Made by a program: the position numbers and the translations under genes
Source: Spirochaetaceae bacterium
GTDB lineage: Bacteria > Spirochaetota > Spirochaetia > Treponematales > Rectinemataceae
DNA length: 55,217 nt
Assembly (NCBI GenBank): GCA_025356015.1
Contig: JANXYO010000033.1
Coordinates: 1 to 55,217 of the forward strand
Direction of reading: 5' to 3'
In this document: positions 32,554 through 40,900 of the stretch, one piece after another
Numbering within the stretch: position 1 is the first letter of the stretch
Layout: each line of letters opens with the position of its first letter
The notes under the pieces: generated by a model
What the model saw: the letters and a program-made list of their open reading frames with translations, nothing else
What the model was told of the DNA's origin: nothing
The model's database searches: none

Positions 32554-34032
32554 ATGCCTTCAGGACCCTCGCTGAGCTCTGCCCGCGGAACACGCATCCA
32601 CATGGTTGGTGCCAAGGGCACAGGAATGACTGCTCTCGCTGAGATCCTCTCAGCCGGCGGCGCCCTCCTGAGCGGGAGCGATGTCCCGGAAACCTTCTAC
32701 ACCGACGCCATCCTCAGGGATATCGGCCTTGCTGTGGCCAGCCCTTTCTCGGCCGCGAACCTAGGTCCGGAACTTGACCTCGTGATCCACTCGGCCGCCT
32801 ACAGCCCCGAGCTCAATCCGGAGCTGCTTGAGGCGGCGAGGAGGGGCATTCCCATACTCAGCTATCCAGAGGCTCTGGGGCAGCTCTCCACTCTGCAGGA
32901 TTCCTCGGCAATCGCAGGGGTACACGGCAAGACGACAACGACTGCCCTCACGGGCAGCATCGTGGCAGCCCTCGACCTCCCCGCAACGATACTCGCGGGT
33001 TCTGCAGTCTCGACCTTTGGCGGAAGATCAACGATGCTCAGGGGCCAGCGATATTTCATCGCCGAGACCTGCGAGTATCGCAGGCATTTTCTCGCATTCC
33101 ATCCTCGCCGTATCGTTCTGACGAGCATCGAGCATGATCATCAGGACTACTTCGAGACCTATTCAGACATCCTCTCGGCATTCATCGAGTTCGCGCAGAG
33201 GCTTCCCCCGGGGGGAGAACTGATCTACTGCGCCGACGATCACGGCGCCTGCGAGGCAGTGGCGAGCCTTTCGGGAAGCAGGCACGACCTCGTATTGACG
33301 CCTTACGGCCGGAGCGCCGCCGGCGACTACCGCCTCCTGGATTACCGGGCCGGAAACGGGATCGCCCATTTCCGCCTTTCCGGTTTCGACACGGAGTTCG
33401 AGCTTCGGATACCCGGAGAGCATCTTGCCCTCGATGCGACCGCCGCCCTAGCGCTTTCCTTCTCGATCCTCCGCGATGCGGGAGAGGGCGCGCGGCCCGG
33501 GGCCGTGGAACTGGCCGCGGCGCGGGGCGCTCTCGCCTGCTTCGCCGGGTCAAAGCGCCGATCGGAAATCCTCGGGACTGCCGCCGGAATCATGTTCATG
33601 GACGACTACGCCCACCATCCCACCGCGATACGAGAGGGAATCAAGGGGATGAAGGCCTTCTGGCCCGACCGCCGTCTGGTGGTCGATTTCATGTCGCATA
33701 CCTATTCGAGGACCAAGGCCTTGTTTGAGGAGTTTGCCGCAAGCCTCGACCACGCTGACACCGTCGTACTGCACAAGATATACGCTTCCGCACGCGAGCT
33801 TCCCGACCCGAGCGTGTCGGGAGAGCTTCTCTTCGAGGCGATCCGCCATCGCCGAGCCAGGCTGGGAATCAAGGGCGAGGTTCTCTTTTTCGAGGAGGTC
33901 CTCGATGCTGCCCCTGCCCTGGGCGTTTCTCTCAGGCCAGGGGACCTTTTTGTGACCATGGGCGCCGGCGACAATTGGCGGCTTGGGGCGGCTCTCTTCG
34001 CCGAGAAAAAGAAAGACGAGGATGGAAAATGA
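32554..34032 (+). CDS. murC: UDP-N-acetylmuramate--L-alanine ligase
   Basis: 492-residue Mur ligase that adds L-alanine to UDP-MurNAc in the cytoplasmic stage of peptidoglycan synthesis. The N-terminal Rossmann-like domain has HMVGAKGTGMTALAEIL. The central ATPase domain has AGVHGKTTTTALTG and AETCEYRRHFLAFHP, a form seen in some anaerobe and treponeme MurC proteins, then SIEHDHQDYF. The C-terminal domain has DDYAHHPTAI. Mpl is an alternative family, but the early GTG and YAHHPT motifs with this length favour MurC. The stop overlaps the yicC start (ATGA at 34029-34032). Confidence 0.87.
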   Translation: MPSGPSLSSARGTRIHMVGAKGTGMTALAEILSAGGALLSGSDVPETFYTDAILRDIGLAVASPFSAANLGPELDLVIHSAAYSPELNPELLEAARRGIPILSYPEALGQLSTLQDSSAIAGVHGKTTTTALTGSIVAALDLPATILAGSAVSTFGGRSTMLRGQRYFIAETCEYRRHFLAFHPRRIVLTSIEHDHQDYFETYSDILSAFIEFAQRLPPGGELIYCADDHGACEAVASLSGSRHDLVLTPYGRSAAGDYRLLDYRAGNGIAHFRLSGFDTEFELRIPGEHLALDATAALALSFSILRDAGEGARPGAVELAAARGALACFAGSKRRSEILGTAAGIMFMDDYAHHPTAIREGIKGMKAFWPDRRLVVDFMSHTYSRTKALFEEFAASLDHADTVVLHKIYASARELPDPSVSGELLFEAIRHRRARLGIKGEVLFFEEVLDAAPALGVSLRPGDLFVTMGAGDNWRLGAALFAEKKKDEDGK

Positions 34033-34898
34033 TAAAGAGCATGACTGGTTTCGCCCATCGTGAGATTGCCTTGCCCGGTCTGCGCGGAAGCATGGAGATA
34101 AAGTCCTACAACAACCGATACCTCGACCTTTCGGTCTCCCTGCCACCCTATCTCTCCCGCCTCGAGCCCAGGTTCCGGGAATACCTGGCGGCTCGCATCG
34201 TCCATGGGAAGGTCGAGCTATATCTGAAGATCCGTGAGCTTGATGTCCCGGTTGCGGTGAGCGCCGATTTCGAGGCCGCGAAGGCGGTTGCCCGCGTGCT
34301 CAGGGAGATGTCCGAGGCCTGTTCCCTCTCCGAGTCCCCTCGAATCGGCAACATCCTCTCCTTCGACGGAGTTGTGGCCTACGAGCGCGACGTCGACGGG
34401 GATTCCCTCTGGTCCCGCATCGAAGCCGAGCTTGGCTCATGTTTCGCCGAGTATGAGGCCTCGCGGCTGCGCGAAGGCGAGTCCACCAAGGCCGATATCG
34501 ACAATCAACTTGAGCGCCTCCAAAAGGTTGTGGAATCCGTGAGGACTCAAGTTCCCGAGATCGAGAGGACGGTCAGGCAGCAGCTCCAGACCAGGTTCAA
34601 GGAAGTCCTTGGAGACATGGTGGACGAGGGCAGGGTGCTCGGGGAAACCGCATCCATGCTCATGAAGTACACGATCAACGAAGAGCTATCGCGTCTTGGC
34701 GCGCATCTTGCCTCCTTCCGCCGGATTGTCGGGAATGAAGTCGCACCAGGAAAGAAACTCGATTTCCTGTGCCAGGAGATGAACCGGGAAGTGAACACGA
34801 TCGGCTCCAAGAGTATCCTCCTTCCTGTCAGCGAGGCGGTAGTTGAGCTAAAGGACGCCCTGGAGAATGTCAGGGAGCAGCTTCGTAACATCGAATGA
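34029..34898 (+). CDS. yicC: YicC family endoribonuclease-like protein
   Basis: 289-residue YicC-family protein, typical length 287-291. The N-terminus SMTGFAHREI and EIKSYNNRYLDLS are family hallmarks. The middle is a helical, charged region (ERLQKVVESVRTQVPEIE). The conserved C-terminus has DEGRVLGETA, EELSRLGAHL and KKLDFLCQEMNREVNTIGSK. E. coli YicC has endoribonuclease activity and affects stress survival. ATG 34029 is chosen because it gives the exact family N-terminus and overlaps murC; the longer open frame runs through murC. It is coupled to the kinase gene downstream (34895-34898). Confidence 0.92.
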   Translation: MIKSMTGFAHREIALPGLRGSMEIKSYNNRYLDLSVSLPPYLSRLEPRFREYLAARIVHGKVELYLKIRELDVPVAVSADFEAAKAVARVLREMSEACSLSESPRIGNILSFDGVVAYERDVDGDSLWSRIEAELGSCFAEYEASRLREGESTKADIDNQLERLQKVVESVRTQVPEIERTVRQQLQTRFKEVLGDMVDEGRVLGETASMLMKYTINEELSRLGAHLASFRRIVGNEVAPGKKLDFLCQEMNREVNTIGSKSILLPVSEAVVELKDALENVREQLRNIE

Positions 34899-35443
34899 AA
34901 AAGCAGAAGACCCATAGCGGCATAGTGGCAATCTCTGGAAAGAGCGGTTGCGGCAACTCGACGGTGAGCAGGCTCCTCGCGGAACGCCTGGGTGTCAGAC
35001 TAATCAACTACACATTCCGCGCCATGGCCCTTGAGAAGGGGATATCCTTCGTGGAGATCCTTAGGCTCGCCGCCGATGACTATTCCTACGACCGGGAGCT
35101 TGATGCCAAGCAGATTGCCCTCGCAAGAGAGGGCGACTGCGTCATAGGCTCTCGTCTGGCCATCTGGCTGCTTCCCGACGCGGCCCTGCGGATCTACCTG
35201 AGCGCGAGCCCAGAGGTCAGGGCCCACAGGATATGGACCAGGGAAGGCGGGATTGAGTCTGAGGTGCTGGCGGCGACCTTGAGTCGTGACGTGCAGGACC
35301 GTGTCCGCTACCGGGAGATCTATGGCATCGACAATGACGACAGCTCGGTCGCTGACCTGGCAATCAACACCGAACTCTTCACTCCCGACCTTATCGTCGA
35401 TTTGATCATTGACGCTCTCGGCAAGGCCAAGCCAAAATCCTGA
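34895..35443 (+). CDS. Cytidylate kinase-like protein, archaeal (short) type
   Basis: 182-residue P-loop kinase related to the archaeal-type CMP kinase. Walker A is ISGKSGCGNSTVSRLLAERL; Asn stands at the position of the usual Lys (GxxGxGKST), which would weaken phosphate binding. The lid/base region has RAMALEKGISFVEIL, CVIGSRLAIWLL, REGG and YREIYGID, all typical of this family. A separate standard bacterial cmk lies at 53185, so this gene is a second, divergent kinase whose activity is uncertain. ATGA overlap with yicC. Confidence 0.75.
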   Translation: MKKQKTHSGIVAISGKSGCGNSTVSRLLAERLGVRLINYTFRAMALEKGISFVEILRLAADDYSYDRELDAKQIALAREGDCVIGSRLAIWLLPDAALRIYLSASPEVRAHRIWTREGGIESEVLAATLSRDVQDRVRYREIYGIDNDDSSVADLAINTELFTPDLIVDLIIDALGKAKPKS

Positions 35444-35457
35444 ATCTGAAGGGCGAA

Positions 35458-35480
35458 CCGCTGCCGCTTGCGGATTTTTT
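35458..35480 (+). terminator. Rho-independent terminator after the kinase gene
   Basis: Short CCGC/GCGG stem (35458-35461 with 35470-35473, 8-base loop) followed by A and six Ts (35475-35480). It lies at the end of the GH57-murC-yicC-kinase group and just before the convergent EcfT stop. The stem is short but the T-run is good. Confidence 0.5.
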
Positions 35481-36193
35481 CATACAGGCCGTGTCGCCAG
35501 TGAGAGGCAGAGCAAGCCGAGGCTGGAGGCGCTCGCCACGAGTTCACGGATACCCCATTTTCGATTTTCGATCATCCTGGCACCCGACCATCCCCGGGCG
35601 GCAAGAGCTTCCGGAACAGCCACAGCCCTGAGCATGAGGCGGCGAAGGAAAGAGGCAAGGAGCATGGCGCTTGCATCGAGCCGCGGATGTCGTGGCAGGC
35701 CCCTTGCCCTTGCGGCCTCCAGGGATCTGTTCCATTCATCGACGATCAGCGGGATGAAACTCAGGACCAAGGCTAGCACAAGGCCGAGATCACGGTCCCT
35801 GCCGCCCGGCAGGCAGCGGCAGATCCTGGTACCCGCGTCCCTCAACTCCGAGTTCCGCGTCGATCCATAGAACAGTCGTCCCGAGAGATAGGCAGCTACG
35901 AGCCTAAGCCCAAATGCTCCGGCATCCAGCATTCCAGCAGGGTCGAGACGCAGACTGGGATGAACTGAGACGCCCTGCAATACAAAGGTGAACGAGACCA
36001 AGCCGACGATGAAGAGAGCCTCCCGTGCGATGCGCGCGGGCGCGATGCCTTCCCCGTAGATAAGGATGAGGAGCAGGGCGATGAAGATGCAGGCCAATAC
36101 GGGGACCATGACAAGGGAGGCCGAAGAGAACAGGACCAGGCAGAGCAAGCGGCACACAGGGTCAAGCGAGGAGGCTGCCTTCAGTCTAGCCAC
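35480..36193 (-). CDS. ecfT: ECF transporter transmembrane protein EcfT (BioN-like)
   Basis: 237-residue energy-coupling membrane protein of an ECF-type importer. Four or five hydrophobic segments come first (SSASLVMVPVLACIFIALLL, IVGLVSFTFVLQG). Then come the two coupling helices carrying the Ala-Arg-Gly signatures AARARGLPRH and ALAARGWSGAR, which contact the ATPases. It overlaps the ATPase gene by 13 bases. With the upstream ATPase and BioY it forms a BioMNY-type biotin importer in the inner membrane. Confidence 0.9.
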   Translation of the reverse strand: MARLKAASSLDPVCRLLCLVLFSSASLVMVPVLACIFIALLLILIYGEGIAPARIAREALFIVGLVSFTFVLQGVSVHPSLRLDPAGMLDAGAFGLRLVAAYLSGRLFYGSTRNSELRDAGTRICRCLPGGRDRDLGLVLALVLSFIPLIVDEWNRSLEAARARGLPRHPRLDASAMLLASFLRRLMLRAVAVPEALAARGWSGARMIENRKWGIRELVASASSLGLLCLSLATRPV

Positions 36194-36939
36194 GCGAGGT
36201 CCTTGATTGATCGAAGATGCCGAAGCGGATTTCGAAGGCCAAAGGCCTCGACCCCTGAGGACAGTGTCGGATCGGGGTGGCCCGAGAGGACTATGGCACC
36301 TTTGTCCATGACGATGAGACGGTCGGCGAGGCCAAGGATCTTCTCGAGTTCATGGGTCACGATCATAAGGGCAATTCCCTCCCGGTTCAGCTGGCTTATG
36401 ATGCGCACGACTGAATAGACTCCGTCCCGATCAAGGTTGGCGAAGGGTTCGTCGAGGATGACCACCGCTGGCCGCATGGCCAGAATTCCGGCCACGGCCA
36501 GGCGCCGCAGCTCCCCTCCGGACAATGTGTGCACAAAAGCCTCGCGCAATGCCCAGAGACCGCATTCCTCGATCGCCTTGTCCGCCCTCTCCCGGGCGTC
36601 GTGGGCCTTGAGGCCAAGGTTCTCCGGGCCGAAGCGGGCATCCTCCTCCACGCGGTCACCAACGATCTGGAGGCGCGCGTCCTGGAACACATAACCTACC
36701 CGGTGCGAAGGTGATTCAGTGAATCCAAGCAGGGGGCGTCCCTCGAAAAGCACAACCCCTTCGCTCGGCACAAGTAGACCCGCGAGATGTTTTGCGAAAA
36801 GGGTCTTTCCGGCTCCGTTCCGGCCCGCAAGCACGACAAGCTCCCCGCGGCCAAGGACAAAATCGATGCCCCTGAAACCCCAACCCCCGTCGCCGAAGCG
36901 ATGGCCAAGCCCCCTCGCCTCAAGCAGGGCTTCAGCCAC
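36181..36939 (-). CDS. ecfA: ECF transporter ATPase (BioM/EcfA-like)
   Basis: 252-residue ABC ATPase with Walker A AGRNGAGKT, Q-loop GYVFQDARLQIVGD (typical of ECF ATPases), signature TLSGGELRRLAVAG, Walker B VVILDEPFANLD and H-loop VTHELEKI. Start GTG 36939 overlaps the bioY stop by 8 bases and is preferred; an ATG at 36996 in the same frame would overlap bioY by 65 bases. A single ATPase gene implies a homodimer, as in BioMNY. It energises biotin uptake with EcfT. Confidence 0.88.
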   Translation of the reverse strand: MAEALLEARGLGHRFGDGGWGFRGIDFVLGRGELVVLAGRNGAGKTLFAKHLAGLLVPSEGVVLFEGRPLLGFTESPSHRVGYVFQDARLQIVGDRVEEDARFGPENLGLKAHDARERADKAIEECGLWALREAFVHTLSGGELRRLAVAGILAMRPAVVILDEPFANLDRDGVYSVVRIISQLNREGIALMIVTHELEKILGLADRLIVMDKGAIVLSGHPDPTLSSGVEAFGLRNPLRHLRSIKDLAWLD

Positions 36940-37492
36940 GCCTTGTTCCGATGCCCCGAAGGGAGTCGGCAAATGGTCCGAGCCGGGCCGCGACAAAGGC
37001 GCAAATCACGGCCTTTACTGCGTCAAGGGGAAGGAAGGGAAGGACACCGGCGGCGAGGGCCTTGGTACAGTCCATGTTCCGAAGGAGCTTAAGCCTAAGC
37101 ATGCCGGCCCCGAGTATCAGGAGGAAGCCGATCGCCGATCCTAGGAAAGATAGCACAAGGCCGCGTCTGCGGGCGATCAATCCCGCGACTACAGCGGCGA
37201 GCAGATAGCCCGCGAGGTAACCACCCGTGGGACCCGCGAGGTGCGCGAACCCTCCACGGCCCCCCGAGAACACGGGGAATCCGATTGCTCCAATGGCGAG
37301 GAAGATGAGGACGGATAGCGCCCCATCGGCCGGCCCAAGAAGGAGCCCCGAAAGGACCGCGAAGAGATTCTGGATCACGATCGGCGGACCGCCTGGGATT
37401 GGAAAGGCGATTACGGCACCCGCCATGATGAGTGCAGCGAATAGGGAGGCGAGGGCGATTCGGGCCACGGGCGGCTGTGTGTTTGTCGGCAT
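36932..37492 (-). CDS. bioY: Biotin-specific S component BioY
   Basis: 186-residue six-helix membrane protein of the BioY family, which binds biotin. Family landmarks: FPIPGGPPIVIQNLFAVLSG, GPADGALSVLIFLAIGAIGF, PVFSGGRGG, and LAGPTGGYLAGYLLAA, which includes the substrate-contact region. First gene of bioY-ecfA-ecfT. A strong promoter lies so close to the ATG that the mRNA would be leaderless. No BirA-type operator or riboswitch is seen. Biotin as the substrate follows from the family. Confidence 0.92.
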   Translation of the reverse strand: MPTNTQPPVARIALASLFAALIMAGAVIAFPIPGGPPIVIQNLFAVLSGLLLGPADGALSVLIFLAIGAIGFPVFSGGRGGFAHLAGPTGGYLAGYLLAAVVAGLIARRRGLVLSFLGSAIGFLLILGAGMLRLKLLRNMDCTKALAAGVLPFLPLDAVKAVICAFVAARLGPFADSLRGIGTRRG

Positions 37493-37497
37493 GGGCC

Positions 37498-37527
37498 CCT
37501 ATACCCCTCAAGCTTCGGCTTTGTCAA
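37498..37527 (-). promoter_or_regulatory. Promoter of the bioY operon, leaderless layout
   Basis: Minus strand TTGACA (37522-37527, full consensus) and TATAGG (37498-37503) with an 18-base spacer. The -10 ends 5 bases before the bioY ATG, so transcription would start at the start codon itself. Confidence 0.65.
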
Positions 37528-37605
37528 GACTGCCGCGAAAAGACAGGCCATGCCTTGCGAGGGCTCTGGATTCACTATAGGATTTGCCAAACTGGAGGGC
37601 GGCAT

Positions 37606-38436
37606 ATGATGGAGCATCGAAATCAGGTCGTTATCGTTACCGGAGCCTCAAGCGGGATCGGCAATGCATGCGCAACCTATCTTGCGAAAAAGGGCCTGAA
37701 AGTGTACGGGACCTGCAGGAATCCCTCGGCCCACGCCAAGAAAGCCGACGAATTCTTCGAGCTTGTCCCCATGGATGTGACGGACGATGCTTCAGTGGCC
37801 AAGGCCGCCGAGCTGATCATTTCGAAGGAAGGCAGGATTGACGCTGTCATCTGCAATGCCGGGATGGGAATCGCCGGCTCGATAGAGGACAGCTCGATCG
37901 AGGAAATCCGGGTCCAGATGGAGACTAACTTCCTCGGCACGGTTCGAACGATAAAGGCCTTCATCCCCACCATGAGGGCAGCCGGCACGGGACGCTTCAT
38001 CATCCTGAGTTCGATCGCAGGCCTGATCGGCATGCCTTTTCAGCCATTCTACAGCGCCAGCAAATTCGCCCTCGAGGGACTGGCCGAATCCCTGCGCTAT
38101 GAGACAAGACCCTTCGGGATCGAGGTCGGCCTCGTCGAGCCTGGCGATTTCCGCACGGGTTTCACCGCCGCACGGCGCAACGTAAAAAAGGCGGATGATT
38201 CAAGCCCATACAAGCAGTACTTCGATGCGGCGATGGGAGTCCAGATCCACGATGAGGGGGCGGGCTTTGACCCGCTCATTATCGCAAAGCTGATGTATCG
38301 GCTGCTGCACGTTAGGCGGCTTCCGCTTCGAAAGACGGTTGGCCCCGCGATAGAACGCCTTGCGGCCATGGTGAAACGCCTGGTTCCCGCTTTCCTGTCC
38401 GAGAAATTTTACAGGGTGTACTACAAACAGCCCTGA
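37606..38436 (+). CDS. Short-chain dehydrogenase/reductase
   Basis: 276-residue classical SDR. NAD(P) motif TGASSGIG at residues 13-20, NAG at about residue 83, catalytic Ser in ILSSIAG, and YSASK with catalytic Tyr and Lys. The region after YSASK (FALEGLAESLRYETRPFGIE, VGLVEPGDFRTG) is typical of NADP-type oxidoreductases acting on retinol-like or keto substrates. The C-terminal extension has an amphipathic stretch (MVKRLVPAFLSEKFYRVYY). GGAGGG stands 6 bases before ATG 37606. It is followed 13 bases later by galM, a probable two-gene operon. Substrate unknown. Confidence 0.88.
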   Translation: MMEHRNQVVIVTGASSGIGNACATYLAKKGLKVYGTCRNPSAHAKKADEFFELVPMDVTDDASVAKAAELIISKEGRIDAVICNAGMGIAGSIEDSSIEEIRVQMETNFLGTVRTIKAFIPTMRAAGTGRFIILSSIAGLIGMPFQPFYSASKFALEGLAESLRYETRPFGIEVGLVEPGDFRTGFTAARRNVKKADDSSPYKQYFDAAMGVQIHDEGAGFDPLIIAKLMYRLLHVRRLPLRKTVGPAIERLAAMVKRLVPAFLSEKFYRVYYKQP

Positions 38437-38449
38437 GAAAGAAGGGAAT

Positions 38450-39478
38450 ATGTCAATAGAGCGCAAGAACTTCGGTGTTCTGGGAAGTGGCGAGGAAGTC
38501 TCGCTTTTTGTCCTGAAATCCGGTGGAATCACGGCGACATTTACGGATTTCGGCGCGATTCTTGTCTCCCTCCTGCTTCCAGCCGGCAAGGGAGTGCAGG
38601 ACGATGTCGTGCTGGGCTTCTCCACGCTCGCTGGATACACGACAAAGAATCCCTATTTCGGAGCAACGGTCGGCAGATATGCAAACAGGATCGGCGGGGC
38701 ACGATTCCATCTGGACGGGGTCGAATACCGGGTGGCGGCCAACAATGGGGCGAACCACCTCCATGGCGGCATCAAGGGATTCGAAAAATTCATGTGGAAG
38801 GCCGAGACATCAGAAGTGTCGGGGGTTCCGGCCATCAGTTTCACGAGGACGAGTCCTGCCGGTGAGGAAGGCTACCCAGGCACGCTGGAGGTCCAGGTCA
38901 CCTACACCTTGAGTCCGGACGGAGCCCTGGGCATCGCCTTTGACGCTCGCACCGACGCCCGGACAATCATCAACCTGACCAACCACTCATATTTCAATCT
39001 CAAGGGCGAGGGCAGGGGAAGCATCCTGGATCATGAGCTGGGGCTGAAGTGCTCCCACTACCTGCCGGTGGGCGAGGATCTGATCCCCACTGGGGCCTTG
39101 GTGCCGGTGAAAGGCACTGCTTTTGACTTCACCGAGCGGAAAAGGATAGGCAAGGACATCGAAATCGCAGGAGGCTATGACCATTGCATGGTGCTTGACC
39201 GGTCCTCTCCGCGCCTTGTCGAGTTTGGAGAAGTGTTTGAACCAACAACCCGCAGGACCATGACCGCAGCCACGACCCTACCCGGTGTGCAGTTCTACTC
39301 GGGAAATTTCCTTTCAAATGTTCCCGGGAAGAGGGGCTCGATCTACGACAAGCACGCCGGATTCTGCCTTGAGAGCGAGCTTTTTCCCGATAGCCCGAAC
39401 AAGCCCGGATTCCCATCGGCCGTGCTGGAGCCCGGAGCCTCATGGAGACACCAGACGGTCTATCGCTTCATTTGCTAG
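38450..39478 (+). CDS. galM: Aldose 1-epimerase (galactose mutarotase)
   Basis: 342-residue mutarotase that interconverts alpha and beta anomers of aldoses. Motifs: TDFGAILVSLLLP, GRYANRIGGARF, NHLHGGIKGFEKFMW with the substrate-contact His, INLTNHSYFNLKGEG with the catalytic acid His, GYDHC, and the catalytic base Glu in FCLESELFPDSPN (usual LETQHFPDSPN). Length matches GalM (340-350). A GAAGGGA ribosome site precedes the ATG. It may prepare sugar substrates for the catabolic enzymes; the preferred aldose is not readable. Confidence 0.93.
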   Translation: MSIERKNFGVLGSGEEVSLFVLKSGGITATFTDFGAILVSLLLPAGKGVQDDVVLGFSTLAGYTTKNPYFGATVGRYANRIGGARFHLDGVEYRVAANNGANHLHGGIKGFEKFMWKAETSEVSGVPAISFTRTSPAGEEGYPGTLEVQVTYTLSPDGALGIAFDARTDARTIINLTNHSYFNLKGEGRGSILDHELGLKCSHYLPVGEDLIPTGALVPVKGTAFDFTERKRIGKDIEIAGGYDHCMVLDRSSPRLVEFGEVFEPTTRRTMTAATTLPGVQFYSGNFLSNVPGKRGSIYDKHAGFCLESELFPDSPNKPGFPSAVLEPGASWRHQTVYRFIC

Positions 39479-39485
39479 CTAGAGC

Positions 39486-40799
39486 TCAGCCCTGCCTCAG
39501 CATGAAGAGGATGTAGTCAATCCAGGGTCGTGTTTCCACAGGAAGCCCTGCCCGGGCAGAAGTGAATTCGAAGAAGGCCTCTCGGTACTGGCCCGATTCT
39601 GCCAAGGAGATGCCGAGGTAAAACCGCGCCCTGACGACAGCGGTCGGGGATCTGTTGAGCGATAGGTACTTCCTGAGTTGGTCGGCGGCGCCGCTCCAGT
39701 CTTCCTTGGAAAGCTTCTCGCTGATTATCAGGGAGAGCGCATAGTCCTCTCCGCCGGTCGGCGCTGTCTGTTCTTCCTTGAGCAAATGGATTGCCGGAAG
39801 GGCGAGCCGGATTGGAGGCGCCAGCTTCAAGATTGCGGCCGTGGATTTCTCCCCTTCCTGGCTAAGGGCTCCGGGCGGCGGTACTTCGGCGCTATGGGGA
39901 AGGCGACCAGCCTCCGAGCCCGTCGATTTTTCAAGGAAGATCGAGGGGAGTGGCGGCGTGCGCATAGGCGAAGGCTCGATAAATCCTGCGGGAGGAAGGA
40001 GGGCGCTTATCCTTGCGGCCTGGATCGTCGAATTCTGCCCTGACCTTAGGTCGATGTGGCCCGCCTTAAGGTCGTTCTCGGCAAGGACCGCGTACCAGTA
40101 ATCGACGCCTGGCACAGGGTAATCGGCGAAACTGCCATCCTTGTCATCATAGGCAGCGACCAGTGAGGCTTCCAGAAGGTCCCGTCCCAATTGAAGTGGG
40201 GCGGTGCCGCGGTAGAGTACCAGGCGCATCCTAGGCCTGAGTGTGCGGTAGCGAAGGACAATGGCATCGCCCTGGATTTGTGCATTGATGGCATCGACGG
40301 CAGGAAGGAGGGATGGGGCTACTGATCCACCTAGTGCGATCGGGGAGGGCTGGTCCGCCGCGGAGGGAAGGCTGCTTGCCGGTCTTTCCACGGCGATAGG
40401 CGACACAGTCGCATTTCTCGCTTGAATGAAGATCCTATACGGGCTTCCGTCCTCGGCGAGGGCCAGCACGAGATAATAGTACGAGCCTTTGGGTGGGCTA
40501 GGATCCTCGAAGCGCTCCACACCCGAACTGACCTCTGCGATCTTTGTCGACTCGTCGAAGGATGCTGCCTCGAAGCCCTGCGTGCTGCGGTAGATGGCGT
40601 AGCGTCCCTGGACATCAGTCGAATCCGTCCAGGAAAGGACAAGGCTCCCGCCCTTGGTAGCAGCGCGGAGGTGGGAGGGGAAGGGCGCGAAAACCGCCTC
40701 CGAGGATTCGGCTGGGGCCACAGGCTGCGCGGACGCCGCCTGGACAATGAGGATCATGACGGCAAGGAAGAGCACTCCGGGGTATTCGCGACAGCGCAT
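39486..40799 (-). CDS. Exported protein with fibronectin-like segments, unknown function
   Basis: 437-residue protein with an N-terminal signal peptide (MRCREYPGVLFLAVMILIVQ, predicted cleavage after ASA). Two beta-rich repeats look fibronectin type III-like (LVLSWTDSTDVQGRYAIYRS and LRPRMRLVLYRGTAPLQLG, each with a later YYYLVLA or YWYAVLA strand). A Pro-rich linker follows, then a C-terminal helical TPR-like part (RARFYLGISLAESGQYREAF). It is probably periplasmic or outer-membrane associated. ATG 40799 is chosen because the signal peptide starts there. No lipobox Cys. It converges on galM with 7 bases between stops. Confidence 0.75.
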   Translation of the reverse strand: MRCREYPGVLFLAVMILIVQAASAQPVAPAESSEAVFAPFPSHLRAATKGGSLVLSWTDSTDVQGRYAIYRSTQGFEAASFDESTKIAEVSSGVERFEDPSPPKGSYYYLVLALAEDGSPYRIFIQARNATVSPIAVERPASSLPSAADQPSPIALGGSVAPSLLPAVDAINAQIQGDAIVLRYRTLRPRMRLVLYRGTAPLQLGRDLLEASLVAAYDDKDGSFADYPVPGVDYWYAVLAENDLKAGHIDLRSGQNSTIQAARISALLPPAGFIEPSPMRTPPLPSIFLEKSTGSEAGRLPHSAEVPPPGALSQEGEKSTAAILKLAPPIRLALPAIHLLKEEQTAPTGGEDYALSLIISEKLSKEDWSGAADQLRKYLSLNRSPTAVVRARFYLGISLAESGQYREAFFEFTSARAGLPVETRPWIDYILFMLRQG

Positions 40800-40808
40800 G
40801 GTACTATC

Positions 40809-40814
40809 ATTATC
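40809..40814 (-). promoter_or_regulatory. Candidate -10 element for the exported-protein gene
   Basis: Minus strand GATAAT at 40809-40814, 9 bases before ATG 40799, with only a weak -35. No Shine-Dalgarno site. Fits the near-leaderless pattern. Confidence 0.4.
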
Positions 40815-40864
40815 GGATCGGATGGCTCGATTTGCATAGCATTCCCGTCCTCCAGCCCTTCGAA

Positions 40865-40893
40865 TTGACGATTGATCCAAGTTCGGCTAGGAT
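40865..40893 (+). promoter_or_regulatory. Promoter of the Cas2-like gene, leaderless layout
   Basis: TTGACG (40865-40870) and TAGGAT (40888-40893) with a 17-base spacer; the -10 ends 7 bases before ATG 40901. The AGGA inside the -10 could double as a weak ribosome site only if transcription started upstream. Confidence 0.6.
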
Positions 40894-40900
40894 AGACTAT

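Noticed and set aside
37553-37581. Promoter for the short-chain dehydrogenase gene (TATAGG at 37576-37581)
   Set aside because: The -10 is fair but no -35 lies at 16-18 bases; TTGCGA is only 15 bases away. Not strong enough to list as a feature.
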